Shown: positions 54,148 to 63,824 of the stretch, piece by piece | How positions within the stretch are numbered: the stretch's first letter is position 1 | How the letters are laid out: the number at the start of each line of letters is the position of its first letter | Assembly: GCA_902574225.1 (NCBI GenBank) | Contig: CACGMO010000002.1 | Coordinates: forward strand, 62,001 to 126,000 | DNA length: 64,000 bases | Direction: 5' to 3' | Origin: an uncultured Alphaproteobacteria bacterium | Lineage (GTDB): Bacteria > Pseudomonadota > Alphaproteobacteria > Rhodobacterales > Rhodobacteraceae | Position numbers and translations under genes: made by a program | The notes under the pieces: generated by a model | The model's input: the letters and a program-made list of their open reading frames with translations, nothing else | Databases searched by the model: none | What the model was told of the DNA's origin: nothing

Positions 54148-55539
54148 TTAATCTTTATACAGAACTTGTTTAACAGAAAAAACAATCTCGTCTGGAGTAA
54201 TTAAGGCTGCTTTTTCCAAATTTTCTGCATAGGGCATAGGAACGTCTTTCCCTGTGCAATTCAATACTGGGGCATCCAAGTAGTCAAATGCTCTTATCAT
54301 AATTTGTGAGCCAATATAGCTTCCGACGGAACAAACAGGAAAAGATTCCTCTACGGTTACACATCTATTAGTCTTTTTTACTGACTCTATTATTGTATCG
54401 AAGTCAATTGGCCTTATTGTTCTCAAATCGACTATCTCTGCACTTATTCCTAGTTCCTTCAGCTTCTTATCAGCCTCAAGCGTGTGCATCATGCCAATTC
54501 CGTAGCTTATTATTGTAACGTCCTGCCCGGTTGAAATAGTTCTTGCCTTTCCAATTGGTATAACTTGTTCAGGGTCAATATTTACTGGAAATGATTTTCC
54601 ATACAAAATCTCATTTTCAAGAAAAATAACAGGGTTGTTTTCTCTAATCGCGGACTTTAGTAGACCTTTTGCATCTTCTGCAGAAAATGGCTGTATAACT
54701 TTCAAACCCGGAATTGAAGCGTATAGTGATGCAAAATCCTGGCTATGTTGAGCTGCTACTCTAGCCGCTGCTCCATTTGGCCCCCTAAAGACAATTGGAC
54801 AATTAATTTGTCCACCTGACATATAATTTGTTTTAGCTGCTGAGTTAATTATCTGATCTAAAGCTTGCATGGCGAAATTGAATGTCATGAACTCGACTAT
54901 TGGTCTTATTCCTGTAAAAGCAGCTCCAACAGCTAGACCAGTGAACCCATGCTCAGTGATAGGAGTATCTATTACTCGTTCCGACCCAAACTCCTCAAGC
55001 AAGCCTTGGCTAACTTTGTATGCTCCTTGATACTCTCCTACCTCTTCACCCATTAGGAAAACATTCTCATCAAGTCGCATCTCCTCGGCGATTGCACTAT
55101 TTATTGCTTCCCTAACAGTTAATTCATTTAATACCTGATTTTCGGTTGCCTCTTTAGTATGTCTTTTGCTGTCTTCAACATTCGAGTCTACATTATCTAA
55201 CTTATCTTCTTCGCTTGAAACATCTTCATTATTATCAATGCTTACAGGCTCAATTTTCTTGATATCGTCAACCTTCCTCACGTTAATCTCCTCAGAGCCT
55301 TCGGTTTCAATTATGGCAATAAGGGAATTAACTTTTATATTCTCCGCTCCTTCTTTCACAACTAGTTCAACAATTGTGCCTTCCTCAATACTTTCATATT
55401 CCATTAGAGCTTTATCTGTTTCGATATCTGCTATGATATCACCTGGTTTAACCTTGTCTCCAGGGCTAACGTACCATTTGGCAAGGCTACCTTCTTCCAT
55501 AGTAGGTGAGAGAGAGGGCATTAAAATTTTGGTCTTCAT
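54148..55539 (-). CDS. pdhB: Pyruvate dehydrogenase E1 component subunit beta with N-terminal lipoyl domain
   Basis: 463 residues. Residues 1-80 are a lipoyl domain ([19 protein letters not shown]; the lipoylated lysine in [11 protein letters not shown]), then an acidic linker of about 60 residues with Asp/Glu/Ser runs, then the E1-beta transketolase-like domain ([69 protein letters not shown]). Fusion of a lipoyl domain to E1-beta is an alphaproteobacterial trait. Here it appears to be the only lipoyl domain in the cluster. Confidence 0.96.
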   Translation of the reverse strand: MKTKILMPSLSPTMEEGSLAKWYVSPGDKVKPGDIIADIETDKALMEYESIEEGTIVELVVKEGAENIKVNSLIAIIETEGSEEINVRKVDDIKKIEPVSIDNNEDVSSEEDKLDNVDSNVEDSKRHTKEATENQVLNELTVREAINSAIAEEMRLDENVFLMGEEVGEYQGAYKVSQGLLEEFGSERVIDTPITEHGFTGLAVGAAFTGIRPIVEFMTFNFAMQALDQIINSAAKTNYMSGGQINCPIVFRGPNGAAARVAAQHSQDFASLYASIPGLKVIQPFSAEDAKGLLKSAIRENNPVIFLENEILYGKSFPVNIDPEQVIPIGKARTISTGQDVTIISYGIGMMHTLEADKKLKELGISAEIVDLRTIRPIDFDTIIESVKKTNRCVTVEESFPVCSVGSYIGSQIMIRAFDYLDAPVLNCTGKDVPMPYAENLEKAALITPDEIVFSVKQVLYKD

Positions 55540-55553
55540 TTTTTTCCTAATTT

Positions 55554-56528
55554 TTAAACAGCGTACACATCAGTCCAAAGTTCCTCAATATCGGGTTCCG
55601 GGCTATTTAAAGCGAAATCTGACGCCTCAGTTACAATTACTTTAATCTCAGCATCCGTTGCTTTAAACTGCTTTTCTGAGATTTTATGTTTTTCTATCAA
55701 AATTGACCGCAGCGCATCTATTGGGTCTTTTTCTTCTCTGACCTTTTGGACTTCTTCTCTAGTTCTATACTTTGCAGGGTCAGACATAGAGTGCCCTCTG
55801 TATCTGTATGTTTTCATTTCAAGTATAAAAGGCCCTTTACCAGCTCTACAATGATCTGCTGCATGAGCAGCTTCTTTTGCTACATCAAGTACATTCATAC
55901 CATTAACGGCTTTCCCTGGAATATTGAAAGCCAATCCTCTTGCAAACATCTCATCAGTGGAGGACGCTCGAACCATTGAGGTTCCCATGGCATACTGGTT
56001 GTTTTCAATAACAAAAACTACTGGTAACTTCCAAAGTGAAGCCATATTGAAAGCTTCGTAAACTTGTCCTTGATTTGCGGCCCCCTCACCAAAGTAAGTG
56101 AAACATACACTCCTATTTTTTTTATATTTATTTGCAAAAGCGATACCGGCACCTATTGGTACTTGAGCGCCTACGATACCGTGCCCTCCATAAAAGCCTT
56201 CACTTTTAGAGAACATATGCATCGATCCCCCTTTACCCTTTGAATAACCGGTAAAACGGCCCGTCAGTTCTGCCATGACCATTTTTGGATCCATACCACA
56301 AGCAAGCATATGACCGTGGTCTCTGTAAGATGTAATGTTTTGATCTCCATTTTCTTTGATAGAGTCTATTCCCACGACAACTGCCTCCTGGCCGATGTAT
56401 AAATGACAAAATCCTCCTATGTGTCCCATTCCATAAAGCTGCCCCGCTTTTTCTTCAAATCTTCTGATCAGGAGCATTTTGTTATAAAGCTCGAGCAGAT
56501 CTTTTTTTGATGCACTTATTTTTTTCAT
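55554..56528 (-). CDS. pdhA: Pyruvate dehydrogenase E1 component subunit alpha
   Basis: 324 residues, thiamine-diphosphate dependent. [32 protein letters not shown] at the start, [18 protein letters not shown], the ThDP motif [39 protein letters not shown], and [20 protein letters not shown] (the phosphorylation-loop region). Decarboxylates pyruvate with PdhB. First gene of pdhA-pdhB-pdhC; ftsB lies just upstream on the same strand. Confidence 0.97.
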   Translation of the reverse strand: MKKISASKKDLLELYNKMLLIRRFEEKAGQLYGMGHIGGFCHLYIGQEAVVVGIDSIKENGDQNITSYRDHGHMLACGMDPKMVMAELTGRFTGYSKGKGGSMHMFSKSEGFYGGHGIVGAQVPIGAGIAFANKYKKNRSVCFTYFGEGAANQGQVYEAFNMASLWKLPVVFVIENNQYAMGTSMVRASSTDEMFARGLAFNIPGKAVNGMNVLDVAKEAAHAADHCRAGKGPFILEMKTYRYRGHSMSDPAKYRTREEVQKVREEKDPIDALRSILIEKHKISEKQFKATDAEIKVIVTEASDFALNSPEPDIEELWTDVYAV

Positions 56529-56570
56529 AAATATAGTTTAGAGTTAAACTAGATATTTTCAATATCTATT

Positions 56571-56915
56571 TTAAAATACTATTAGTTCATCTTCACCGAT
56601 AAGCCCTAAAATTTTTCTTGCCTGCTGGTCAAGAAGCTCTAAGTCAAGGGCTGTATCTGAAAGTCGGCTAATTTTGTTTTTAATCGCCTTATTTTTTTCA
56701 TTTACTAATTTTAATTCTTCAGTCAAAGCTTTTTCTTTTGCTAAAAGCCGGTATTTAGTAGAAACACCAAACTCCCCTTTGAATGAAGCAATTATAAAAT
56801 AAAAACAAAGTATTAGGCATACAGCGGATAGAGTAATTTCTAAAATTTTAAAACTTTTGAACAATTCAGACTCCTCAAACGAATCATTACATACTTGATT
56901 CGTAAAAGGAATCAT
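56571..56915 (-). CDS. ftsB: FtsB/DivIC-family septum formation initiator
   Basis: 114 residues: a short cytosolic start, one membrane span (LEITLSAVCLILCFYFIIASFKGEFG), then a coiled coil (LLAKEKALTEELKLVNEKNKAIKNKISRL) and the conserved LELLDQQARKILGLIGEDELIVF end. Fits FtsB, the divisome scaffold partner of FtsL and FtsQ. Placed between pgk and pdhA; in many alphaproteobacteria eno lies next to it, but not here. Starts five bases after the pgk stop. Confidence 0.83.
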   Translation of the reverse strand: MIPFTNQVCNDSFEESELFKSFKILEITLSAVCLILCFYFIIASFKGEFGVSTKYRLLAKEKALTEELKLVNEKNKAIKNKISRLSDTALDLELLDQQARKILGLIGEDELIVF

Positions 56916-56919
56916 TTTT

Positions 56920-58107
56920 TTATAATTTAAGTGATTCGATCCCAGGAAGTGATTTTCCTTCTAACCACTCCAGAAAAGCGCCTCCAGCTGTTGAAACATA
57001 ACTAAATTTTGAGATTGAAGAAGATGTGTTTAGTGCACTAACAGTATCACCACCCCCTGCTATTGAGATTAATTGCTTTTTTGAAGTCCTATTTGCTACA
57101 TGGTTAGCTATATTATTCGTTCCCTGATCAAATGGTCGAGTTTCAAATGCACCCAGTGGGCCATTCCAAATCAAGGTCTTTGATTTATTAATAATATCCT
57201 TTATGTTTTTTTGAGACTGTGTTCCTATATCGAGGATCATTTTATCTATTGGGCAACAATCAACTCTAAAAGTTTTAGCTTCTTTTTTTTCATTCAGTGA
57301 CTCGGAACAGACTATATCTAGGGGTAAAACTAACTTACATTTTTTATATTTCATTTCTTGAACGATTTTCTTTGCAGTCTGTAACATTTTTTTTTCTGTT
57401 AGTGATATTCCAATTCCATATCCCTGAGCACTGAGGAATGTATTGGCCATTGCTCCACCAATTATCAAATATTCTACTTTGTTGCTTAAATTATCTAGAA
57501 GCTCAATTTTGGTCGATATTTTAGAACCTCCAACAATAGCTGTGACTGGTTTTAAAGGTTTATCTAATGCTAAAGACAAAGCTTTGAGTTCGCTTTGAAC
57601 AAGGAACCCTGCAAAACTAGGGATATAATTAGTTATCCCCTGAGTAGAGGCATGAGCTCTATGTGAGACTGAAAAAGCATCATTACAATATACGTCGCCA
57701 AGTGATGCGAGTTTGGAGCTAAAGTCAGGATCATTAAGCTCCTCTAATTTGGAAAATCTTACATTCTCTAATAAGAAAATTGAGGGGAAGGGGGCGGCTT
57801 TAATTTCTTTGGTCCATAAGTCTATTTCAAGTGATGGCAAAAACTTTATATCTAAGTTGAAGGTTTCATTTAGGTATCCCAGTAGCTTTCTTAAACTTAG
57901 GTCTTTAGTTATTTTTCCATCTGGTCTTCCAAAGTGTGAAAGTATAACTACTCTGTTTTCGTTTTTAATTAGATGATCTACTGTTTCTTTTGCTTTCTCT
58001 ATTCTTGATATATCACTACTCTTTCCATTTGAATAAGGAATATTTAGGTCAAGCCGAAGGACAACCGTCTGTTTTTTTATCTTGGCATCTTGAATTTTCT
58101 TTATCAT
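56920..58107 (-). CDS. pgk: Phosphoglycerate kinase
   Basis: Catalyses 1,3-bisphosphoglycerate + ADP to 3-phosphoglycerate + ATP. 395 residues: VVLRLDLNIPYSNG, RVVILSHFGRPDG, NDAFSVSHRAHASTQG, VTAIVGGSKISTKIELL, WNGPLGAFE and SIAGGGDTVSAL. The usual R-x-D-x-N-V-P is LRLDLNIP here. It is the second gene downstream of tkt, and the gap gene that normally separates the two in alphaproteobacteria is missing. Confidence 0.97.
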   Translation of the reverse strand: MIKKIQDAKIKKQTVVLRLDLNIPYSNGKSSDISRIEKAKETVDHLIKNENRVVILSHFGRPDGKITKDLSLRKLLGYLNETFNLDIKFLPSLEIDLWTKEIKAAPFPSIFLLENVRFSKLEELNDPDFSSKLASLGDVYCNDAFSVSHRAHASTQGITNYIPSFAGFLVQSELKALSLALDKPLKPVTAIVGGSKISTKIELLDNLSNKVEYLIIGGAMANTFLSAQGYGIGISLTEKKMLQTAKKIVQEMKYKKCKLVLPLDIVCSESLNEKKEAKTFRVDCCPIDKMILDIGTQSQKNIKDIINKSKTLIWNGPLGAFETRPFDQGTNNIANHVANRTSKKQLISIAGGGDTVSALNTSSSISKFSYVSTAGGAFLEWLEGKSLPGIESLKL

Positions 58108-58128
58108 TCTATTTGAATAAAATCACAG

Positions 58129-60150
58129 TCAAATCAACATCTTAGCCTGTCGACATATTTCGTCAACATTGATATGAAAGTGATCAAAGAGATCCTTTGC
58201 TGGCGCAGATGCCCCAAAGCCCTTCATTCCTATAAATGAGGTTCTGGTTTGGCTGCCACCATTTTCATAAAGCCATTTTTCCCAACCCAACTTAACTCCG
58301 GCTTCTATAGCTATTCTGATGGTACCTCTTGGCAATAATTTCTTCTTGTATTTATAATCTTGTTCTTCAAATAATTCCCATGAAGGCATCGAAATTACCC
58401 TCGTACCAATCCCATTATTTTCTAATACCTCTCTCGCTTTTAATGCAATCTGAACTTCAGAGCCAGTAGCAATAAGTATGACTTTTTTCTTATTAATAAA
58501 ATCTTTTACAATGTAGGCTCCTTTTTGTGATCGATTTATTGAAACTTGCTCATTTCTAATTAAAGGTAAATTCTGTCTTGACAAGCAAATAATAGAGGGT
58601 TTGTGTTTTGACTTGAGTGCAATCTCCCAGCATTCAATAGTCTCTATAATATCACATGGTCTAAAGACGTTTAAATTTGGAATCGAACGTAGAGATGCCA
58701 AATGCTCGACTGGTTGATGTGTTGGTCCGTCCTCACCCAAACCTATGCTGTCGTGGGTCATAACATAAATAACTCCCAAACCCATTAATGCACTTAAACG
58801 AATTGCACCTCGACAATAGTCTGAAAAGGTTAGAAATGTACCACCATAGGGAATTATTCCCCCATGTAAAGACATGCCATTCATGATAGCGGCCATTCCA
58901 TGCTCTCTTATACCATAATGAATATATCTGCCTGATCGATTAAGTTCTGAAAAAACCTCGAGCGTTTTTGTTTTGGTGTTGTTTGAACCCGTCAAGTCTG
59001 CAGAGCCCCCAATGGTATTGTTAAAGCACTCATTTATTAGGTCTAGGCATAATTCACTGGCTTTTCTTGTCGCTAGATCCGTTTGAATTTCTTGTGAATA
59101 TAATTTTTTAAAATTCTTAATACCTCGCGTTAGCTTTGATGGAAATATTTGATCTAGCTCATTTAAAAAGGCTATTCTTTTCCTTTCCGATAGAGATTGG
59201 AAGCGGTCTGACCAATCTTTAAACACTTTGTGATTTTTTTGCCCAATTTTTACCCATGATTCCTTTATATTTGATGGGATTTCAAATTCTTTATAGTGCC
59301 AATCATAATTTTTTCTTAATTGTTCAACTTCATTCTTCCCCAATGGAGCTCCATGTGCTCCTGAAGTTCCCTGTTTAGCCATCGAACCGTAACCAATTAT
59401 TGATTTTGCCGCAATTAGGGATGGGCGGCTGTCTTCTTTTGCATTATTTATCGCATGATCAATTTCAATTGGGTTATGAGCATCACAGGAAAAAGTAGAC
59501 CATCCAGACGATTCAAATCTGGAGATCTGGTCAGTAGTGCAAGAAAGATTTACTCCTCCATCAATAGTAATTCCATTATCGTCCCAAATTACTATAAGCT
59601 TCTTAAGTTTTAGTTTTCCTGCTAATGATATAACTTCTTGGCTTATACCTTCCATTAGACACCCATCGCCAGCAATCACGTATGTATAATGATCACAGAG
59701 ATTGCTACCCCATTTTTTGCCAATGAATTCCTCAGCGATAGCCATGCCAACCGCATTACCAAGTCCTTGCCCTAATGGACCTGTAGTCGTTTCAATACCA
59801 CGAATGTGGCCATATTCTGGGTGCCCAGCGGTTGTTGAATTAAGCTGCCTGAAGTTTTTAATATCCTCCAAAGTAATGTCAGGATAACCGGCTAAATAAA
59901 GAACAGAATATAAAAGCATTGATCCGTGACCCGCAGATAAAATAAAACGATCTCTATCGAACCAGTTAGGTTCAGATGAAAGGAATTTTAAATGTTTTTC
60001 AAATAAAACTGTTACCACGTCAGCCATACCCATTGGCATACCTGGATGACCGCTATTAGCTTTCTCAACTCCATCCACAGATAACATTCTAATTGCAGTA
60101 GCTTTATCCCAGTGGTCGGAAAAACTTTTTCGTAGAGTATCAATATCCAT
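58129..60150 (-). CDS. tkt: Transketolase
   Basis: 673 residues. ThDP-dependent ketol transfer in the pentose phosphate/Calvin-type pathways. VEKANSGHPGMPMGMADV, GPLGQGLGNAVGMAIAEE, IAGDGCLMEGISQEVISLAGKLKL, ITIDGGVNLS, and in the C-terminal half HYGIREHGMAAIMNGMSLHGG, VMTHDSIGLGEDGPTHQP, and the closing KGFGASAPAKDLFDHFHI. Divergent from the zapA pair across 134 bases that contain a purine-rich stretch but no gene. Confidence 0.97.
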   Translation of the reverse strand: MDIDTLRKSFSDHWDKATAIRMLSVDGVEKANSGHPGMPMGMADVVTVLFEKHLKFLSSEPNWFDRDRFILSAGHGSMLLYSVLYLAGYPDITLEDIKNFRQLNSTTAGHPEYGHIRGIETTTGPLGQGLGNAVGMAIAEEFIGKKWGSNLCDHYTYVIAGDGCLMEGISQEVISLAGKLKLKKLIVIWDDNGITIDGGVNLSCTTDQISRFESSGWSTFSCDAHNPIEIDHAINNAKEDSRPSLIAAKSIIGYGSMAKQGTSGAHGAPLGKNEVEQLRKNYDWHYKEFEIPSNIKESWVKIGQKNHKVFKDWSDRFQSLSERKRIAFLNELDQIFPSKLTRGIKNFKKLYSQEIQTDLATRKASELCLDLINECFNNTIGGSADLTGSNNTKTKTLEVFSELNRSGRYIHYGIREHGMAAIMNGMSLHGGIIPYGGTFLTFSDYCRGAIRLSALMGLGVIYVMTHDSIGLGEDGPTHQPVEHLASLRSIPNLNVFRPCDIIETIECWEIALKSKHKPSIICLSRQNLPLIRNEQVSINRSQKGAYIVKDFINKKKVILIATGSEVQIALKAREVLENNGIGTRVISMPSWELFEEQDYKYKKKLLPRGTIRIAIEAGVKLGWEKWLYENGGSQTRTSFIGMKGFGASAPAKDLFDHFHINVDEICRQAKMLI

Positions 60151-60284
60151 TTTAAAAAATTTTGCTTATAGTCAGTTTCGTTATAATATTTAATTTTTTT
60201 GTATAGTAAATCTAATATTTGTATTTTAGAAAAAGGTTTGTGTTAAATTAAATAGAGCGATTATAATAGCAGATATATTATCCC

Positions 60285-60542
60285 ATGACCCAATTAGTTA
60301 AATTAGAAAAAAGATTTGAAATTGCCTTAGAAAAGATAGAACTAGCTTTGACAAAAAAAAATTTGGGCGAAGCTTCAGCCAGCATTGACAAAAAAGATAA
60401 AGATGTGGAAAAAAACTCCCACAATATTGATGATTTATTAACAAGAATTGGAAAGTTAGAAAAGGCTGCGGAGAGTGATGCTGAAGAGATAGATAGACTG
60501 ATTATGAAATTGAAAAAAATTTTAGAGACAAATAATGACTGA
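60285..60542 (+). CDS. Small coiled-coil protein, probable ZapA partner
   Basis: 85 residues, nearly all helix with heptad-like spacing (LVKLEKRFEIALEKIELALTKKN, then KKDKDVEKNSHNIDDLLTRIGKLEKAAESDAEEIDRLIMKLKKI). It resembles the small DUF4164-type coiled-coil proteins that precede zapA in alphaproteobacteria. Its stop overlaps the zapA start by eight bases, so both are probably made together. A division-related role is inferred from context only. Confidence 0.7.
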   Translation: MTQLVKLEKRFEIALEKIELALTKKNLGEASASIDKKDKDVEKNSHNIDDLLTRIGKLEKAAESDAEEIDRLIMKLKKILETNND

Positions 60543-60978
60543 ATTAGAAATATCAATCGGTGGCCGTATTTTTTCAGTTGCCTGTGACAACGATGAGCAG
60601 GAGAAAGTCAAAGAGGCAGCTGCACTGATTAATGAGGAAGCTGATTCTATTCAATCTCAATTAGGCCGGCTCCCCGAGTCAAAAATGTTATTACTTTCTG
60701 CATTAATGATAGCCGACCGTTTGGTAGATGTAGAGACTGAGTCAAAAGTATTTAAGGAAAAGTCAGGAGATTTCATTGATCTAAAAAACAAAAATCAAGA
60801 GTTAGAACGGCATAGAAATGTTCTACAAAGTGACTACCAAAAGCTAGAAATCTTAGTAGAAAAAATGTTATCTAAATTAGAAAAGGTTTCAAAATTTAAT
60901 GATAAAAAATCAGAAATATTTCTTAATGATGAGAACTCAACGCAACAAGTTGAAACGGATCAACCAAAATTATTTTAA
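60535..60978 (+). CDS. zapA: Cell division protein ZapA
   Basis: 147 residues. The N-terminus MTELEISIGGRIFSVACDNDEQEKVKEAAALINEEADSI and KMLLLSALMIADRLVDVE follow the ZapA family; a long coiled coil (LKNKNQELERHRNVLQSDYQKLEILVEKML) ends the protein. ZapA crosslinks FtsZ filaments at the septum. Its stop TAA overlaps the convergent grxD stop by four bases (TTAA). Confidence 0.85.
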   Translation: MTELEISIGGRIFSVACDNDEQEKVKEAAALINEEADSIQSQLGRLPESKMLLLSALMIADRLVDVETESKVFKEKSGDFIDLKNKNQELERHRNVLQSDYQKLEILVEKMLSKLEKVSKFNDKKSEIFLNDENSTQQVETDQPKLF

Positions 60979-61340
60979 GAGTTTTCCTCTCTGATTTTTG
61001 CAGCTGCTTCTTGACTAAAGGACACATTCTTTTCTGCAAATAATTGATCTAGCTCACCTGACATAGTCATTTCTGTAATTATATCTGCACCCCCTATGAA
61101 TGCATTTTTTACGTATAGCTGAGGAATTGTAGGCCAATCGGAGAAATCTTTAATACCCTGCCTAATCTCATCATCTTCTAAAACATTTACATCTTTGAAA
61201 TTAATTTGGAGATAATTTAAAATACCGGCAACTCTGCTAGAGAAACCACATTGCGGCATCTTTGAAGTGCCTTTCATAAAAAGGACTACGTCATGTTTAC
61301 TGATTAATGTTTCAATTTTAGATTTCACTGTATCGTTCAT
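60975..61340 (-). CDS. grxD: Monothiol glutaredoxin, Grx4 type
   Basis: 121 residues. VVLFMKGTSKMPQCGFSSRV holds the CGFS active site; WPTIPQLYV and FIGGADIITEM are the glutathione-binding strand and loop. Carries [2Fe-2S] clusters, often with BolA, and helps Fe-S delivery. The open frame starts with a TTG at 61346, but ATG 61340 with AGGAGA seven bases upstream is preferred. Adjacent to bolA on the same strand, a known functional pair. Confidence 0.95.
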   Translation of the reverse strand: MNDTVKSKIETLISKHDVVLFMKGTSKMPQCGFSSRVAGILNYLQINFKDVNVLEDDEIRQGIKDFSDWPTIPQLYVKNAFIGGADIITEMTMSGELDQLFAEKNVSFSQEAAAKIREENS

Positions 61341-61350
61341 TTTCAATCTC

Positions 61351-61590
61351 CTATTTTATTTTTGTCTGCAAAGCAAGGGCATGTAAAATCCCATCGCTGC
61401 CATCCATTGCTCCCTCTAACGCCTTATAAACTAGTTTATGTTGTTCAATTCGAGATTTTCCTCGAAACTCTTGAGTGGTAATTGTGGCGGAATAATGATT
61501 GTTATCTCCCGCAGTATCAATTATTTCAATATCAGCCTGAGGAAATTTTTTCTTTATAAGCTCCTTTATTTTTTCGGCACTTATTGCCAT
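61351..61590 (-). CDS. bolA: BolA-family protein
   Basis: 79 residues: EKIKELIKKKFPQADIEIIDTAGDNNHYSATITTQEFRGKSRIEQHKLVYKALEGAM, the class with the His-loop (H in GDNNHYS) that can bind a [2Fe-2S] cluster jointly with Grx4. Located 10 bases upstream of grxD and 26 bases after purL on the same strand, in an order (purL-bolA-grxD) common in alphaproteobacteria. Confidence 0.93.
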   Translation of the reverse strand: MAISAEKIKELIKKKFPQADIEIIDTAGDNNHYSATITTQEFRGKSRIEQHKLVYKALEGAMDGSDGILHALALQTKIK

Positions 61591-61616
61591 GCGTTTATTC
61601 CCTTTTTTTGGTTTAG

Positions 61617-63824
61617 TTAGTTTAAATTATTCTTACTTTCCATCATATTACTTATTACATTGTGGTAAAGATCATTTACATAAGCAAGGCTAAGAAAATT
61701 TTGCCCAAAACAAAGGTTGGTACCTTTAGCGACACCTAATTTAGTTAAATGTACCTCTTTTTCCTTAGCCAACGAGATAACCTTTTTCTCCTTTGAGGGA
61801 TTTATAGTAATGATATATCGAGATTGAGACTCGTTGAAAAAATACTCTGTTGACCCCTCAGTCACCATAAAACCTAAATCATTAACAATTGCCAATTCGC
61901 ACAACGCGAGCGCTATCCCTCCATCGGATACATCATGCGCACTTGATATCAGTTTTTCATGAAATAGGTGCAAAATAAATTGTCCATTACGCTTTTCATC
62001 CTCTAAATTAACTTTAATATTTACATCCTCAATTGGTGCTTGAGAGAGCTCAGTCAAAAGAGCTAATGCTGTGGTTTTTGTATCCGTATCACCAATTGTA
62101 AAATAAAAGTCATTTTCATTTATAGTTCCCGCAGTATGCTCTGAAATATTTTTTATTAGACCCACGCCTCCGATAGTCGGGGTTGGAAGTATTGACTTTC
62201 CATCAGTCTGGTTATAAAAGCTGACATTTCCTGAAACTACGGGAAAACTTAATTCAATGCAGGCTTTTTTAATCCCTTTAATACAGTTAACAAATTGACC
62301 CATTATTTCTGGATCTTCTGGACTTCCAAAGTTAAGATTATCTGTAATTGCTAATGGAGTTCCACCTGATGATATGATATTTCTGTAACATTCAGCTACT
62401 GCTTGTTTTCCACCCTCGAAGGGGTTTATCGAACATAATAAGGGGTTACTGTCACAGGAAAATACCAACCCATAATTCGTATTATCAAGTTTAGTAACTG
62501 CAGCATCAAGTCCTGGACGCTTAAGAGTATTATTCAATATCATATGGTCATATTGTTCCCAAACCCACCGTTTAGAACAGTGATTTGGCGATGACAGCAA
62601 TACTTCTATTGCCTCTTGAATAGTTATGCTTGGAATTTGTGTGTTTGACTTCTTTTGTTTATGGTGTGTCCATGGTCTATCATATTGAGGTGCTTGATCG
62701 GCTAAACACTTAAGTGGTAAGTCGGCAACAATTTTATTCTGGAAATTAATTAAGAGCTTATCCTCTTCAATCGTATTACCAATCACAGCAAAATCTAGGT
62801 CCCATTTGCTAAAAATCTCTTTTGCTCGGTTTTCATGTCCAGGCTTTATTACTGCAAGCATTCTTTCTTGGCTCTCAGACAGCATTATGTCGTAAGCAGT
62901 CATTTTATCTTCGCGTATGGGGACTTTATCTAAGTTCAGAAAAATACCAAGATTACCTTTGTCTCCCATTTCAACGGAAGAACATGTTAATCCAGCAGCT
63001 CCCATATCTTGTATTGCGATCACACACCCACTCTTCATCAGTTCAAAACACGCCTCCATGAGCTTTTTTTCTAAAAAAGGATCTCCAATTTGAACAGAAG
63101 GTCGTTTAGCTTTATTAAGTTCGTGATCGGAATCAAAGCTTTCGGACGCCATACTAGCTCCCCCAACACCATCCTTTCCTGTTTTTGCACCCATATATAC
63201 TATCGGAGAACCAATACCTGTGGCTTTTGAATAAAAAATTTCGTTTCTATTCACTATGCCGGCGGCAAAAGCATTTACCAAGCAGTTGCCATTATATGAA
63301 GCATGAAATCTAAGCTCTCCACCTACATTGGGTACACCAAAAGAATTTCCATAGTGGCTAATTCCCTTAATAATTCCCCGAAGAATTTCTTTGGTTTCAA
63401 TTTTGTCAGCTGATCCCATTGATAATGAGTTCATAACAGCAATAGGTCTTGCTCCCATCGTAAAAACATCTCTCAATATTCCCCCCACTCCAGTTGCTGC
63501 TCCGTTGAAAGGCTCAATATAGCTAGGATGGTTATGGCTCTCCATTTTAAATGCCAATGCAAGATTTTTATCAATAGCCACTATCCCAGCATTTTCACCG
63601 GGGCCACAAATAACTTGATCGCCTGTCGAAGGAAGCTCCCTAAGCCATTTTCTTGAGGATTTATATGAACAGTGCTCGTTCCACATTGCTGAAAAGATAC
63701 CTAATTCAGTGATATTGGGGTTACGATTTAAGAGCCTATTAATTTTTCTATACTCATCGGTTGTAAGACCATGGGCCTTTACAGTATCAAGTGAATGCTC
63801 TTGCTGATTATTGTCTTCTCTCAT
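61617..63824 (-). CDS. purL: Phosphoribosylformylglycinamidine synthase subunit PurL
   Basis: Fourth step of purine synthesis (FGAM synthetase), small type that needs PurQ and PurS. 735 residues: ELGIFSAMWNEHCSYKSSRKW, VGPGENAGI-type VICGPGENAGI, MESHNHPSYIEPFNGAATGVGGI, GGELRFHASYN, GKDGVGGASMAS, CIQDMGAAGLT-like AIQDMGAAGLTCSSVEM, and the second AIRS-like half. The open frame reaches 63887, but the upstream extra residues are foreign; the ATG at 63824 overlaps the stop of the TerB-like gene by four bases (ATGA), fixing the start. Confidence 0.96.
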   Translation of the reverse strand: MREDNNQQEHSLDTVKAHGLTTDEYRKINRLLNRNPNITELGIFSAMWNEHCSYKSSRKWLRELPSTGDQVICGPGENAGIVAIDKNLALAFKMESHNHPSYIEPFNGAATGVGGILRDVFTMGARPIAVMNSLSMGSADKIETKEILRGIIKGISHYGNSFGVPNVGGELRFHASYNGNCLVNAFAAGIVNRNEIFYSKATGIGSPIVYMGAKTGKDGVGGASMASESFDSDHELNKAKRPSVQIGDPFLEKKLMEACFELMKSGCVIAIQDMGAAGLTCSSVEMGDKGNLGIFLNLDKVPIREDKMTAYDIMLSESQERMLAVIKPGHENRAKEIFSKWDLDFAVIGNTIEEDKLLINFQNKIVADLPLKCLADQAPQYDRPWTHHKQKKSNTQIPSITIQEAIEVLLSSPNHCSKRWVWEQYDHMILNNTLKRPGLDAAVTKLDNTNYGLVFSCDSNPLLCSINPFEGGKQAVAECYRNIISSGGTPLAITDNLNFGSPEDPEIMGQFVNCIKGIKKACIELSFPVVSGNVSFYNQTDGKSILPTPTIGGVGLIKNISEHTAGTINENDFYFTIGDTDTKTTALALLTELSQAPIEDVNIKVNLEDEKRNGQFILHLFHEKLISSAHDVSDGGIALALCELAIVNDLGFMVTEGSTEYFFNESQSRYIITINPSKEKKVISLAKEKEVHLTKLGVAKGTNLCFGQNFLSLAYVNDLYHNVISNMMESKNNLN

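Noticed and set aside
60151-60284. A 6S RNA in the gap near zapA, as known from other proteobacteria.
   Set aside because: The gap is only 134 bases, AT-rich, and I could not see the long imperfect hairpin that 6S RNA needs.
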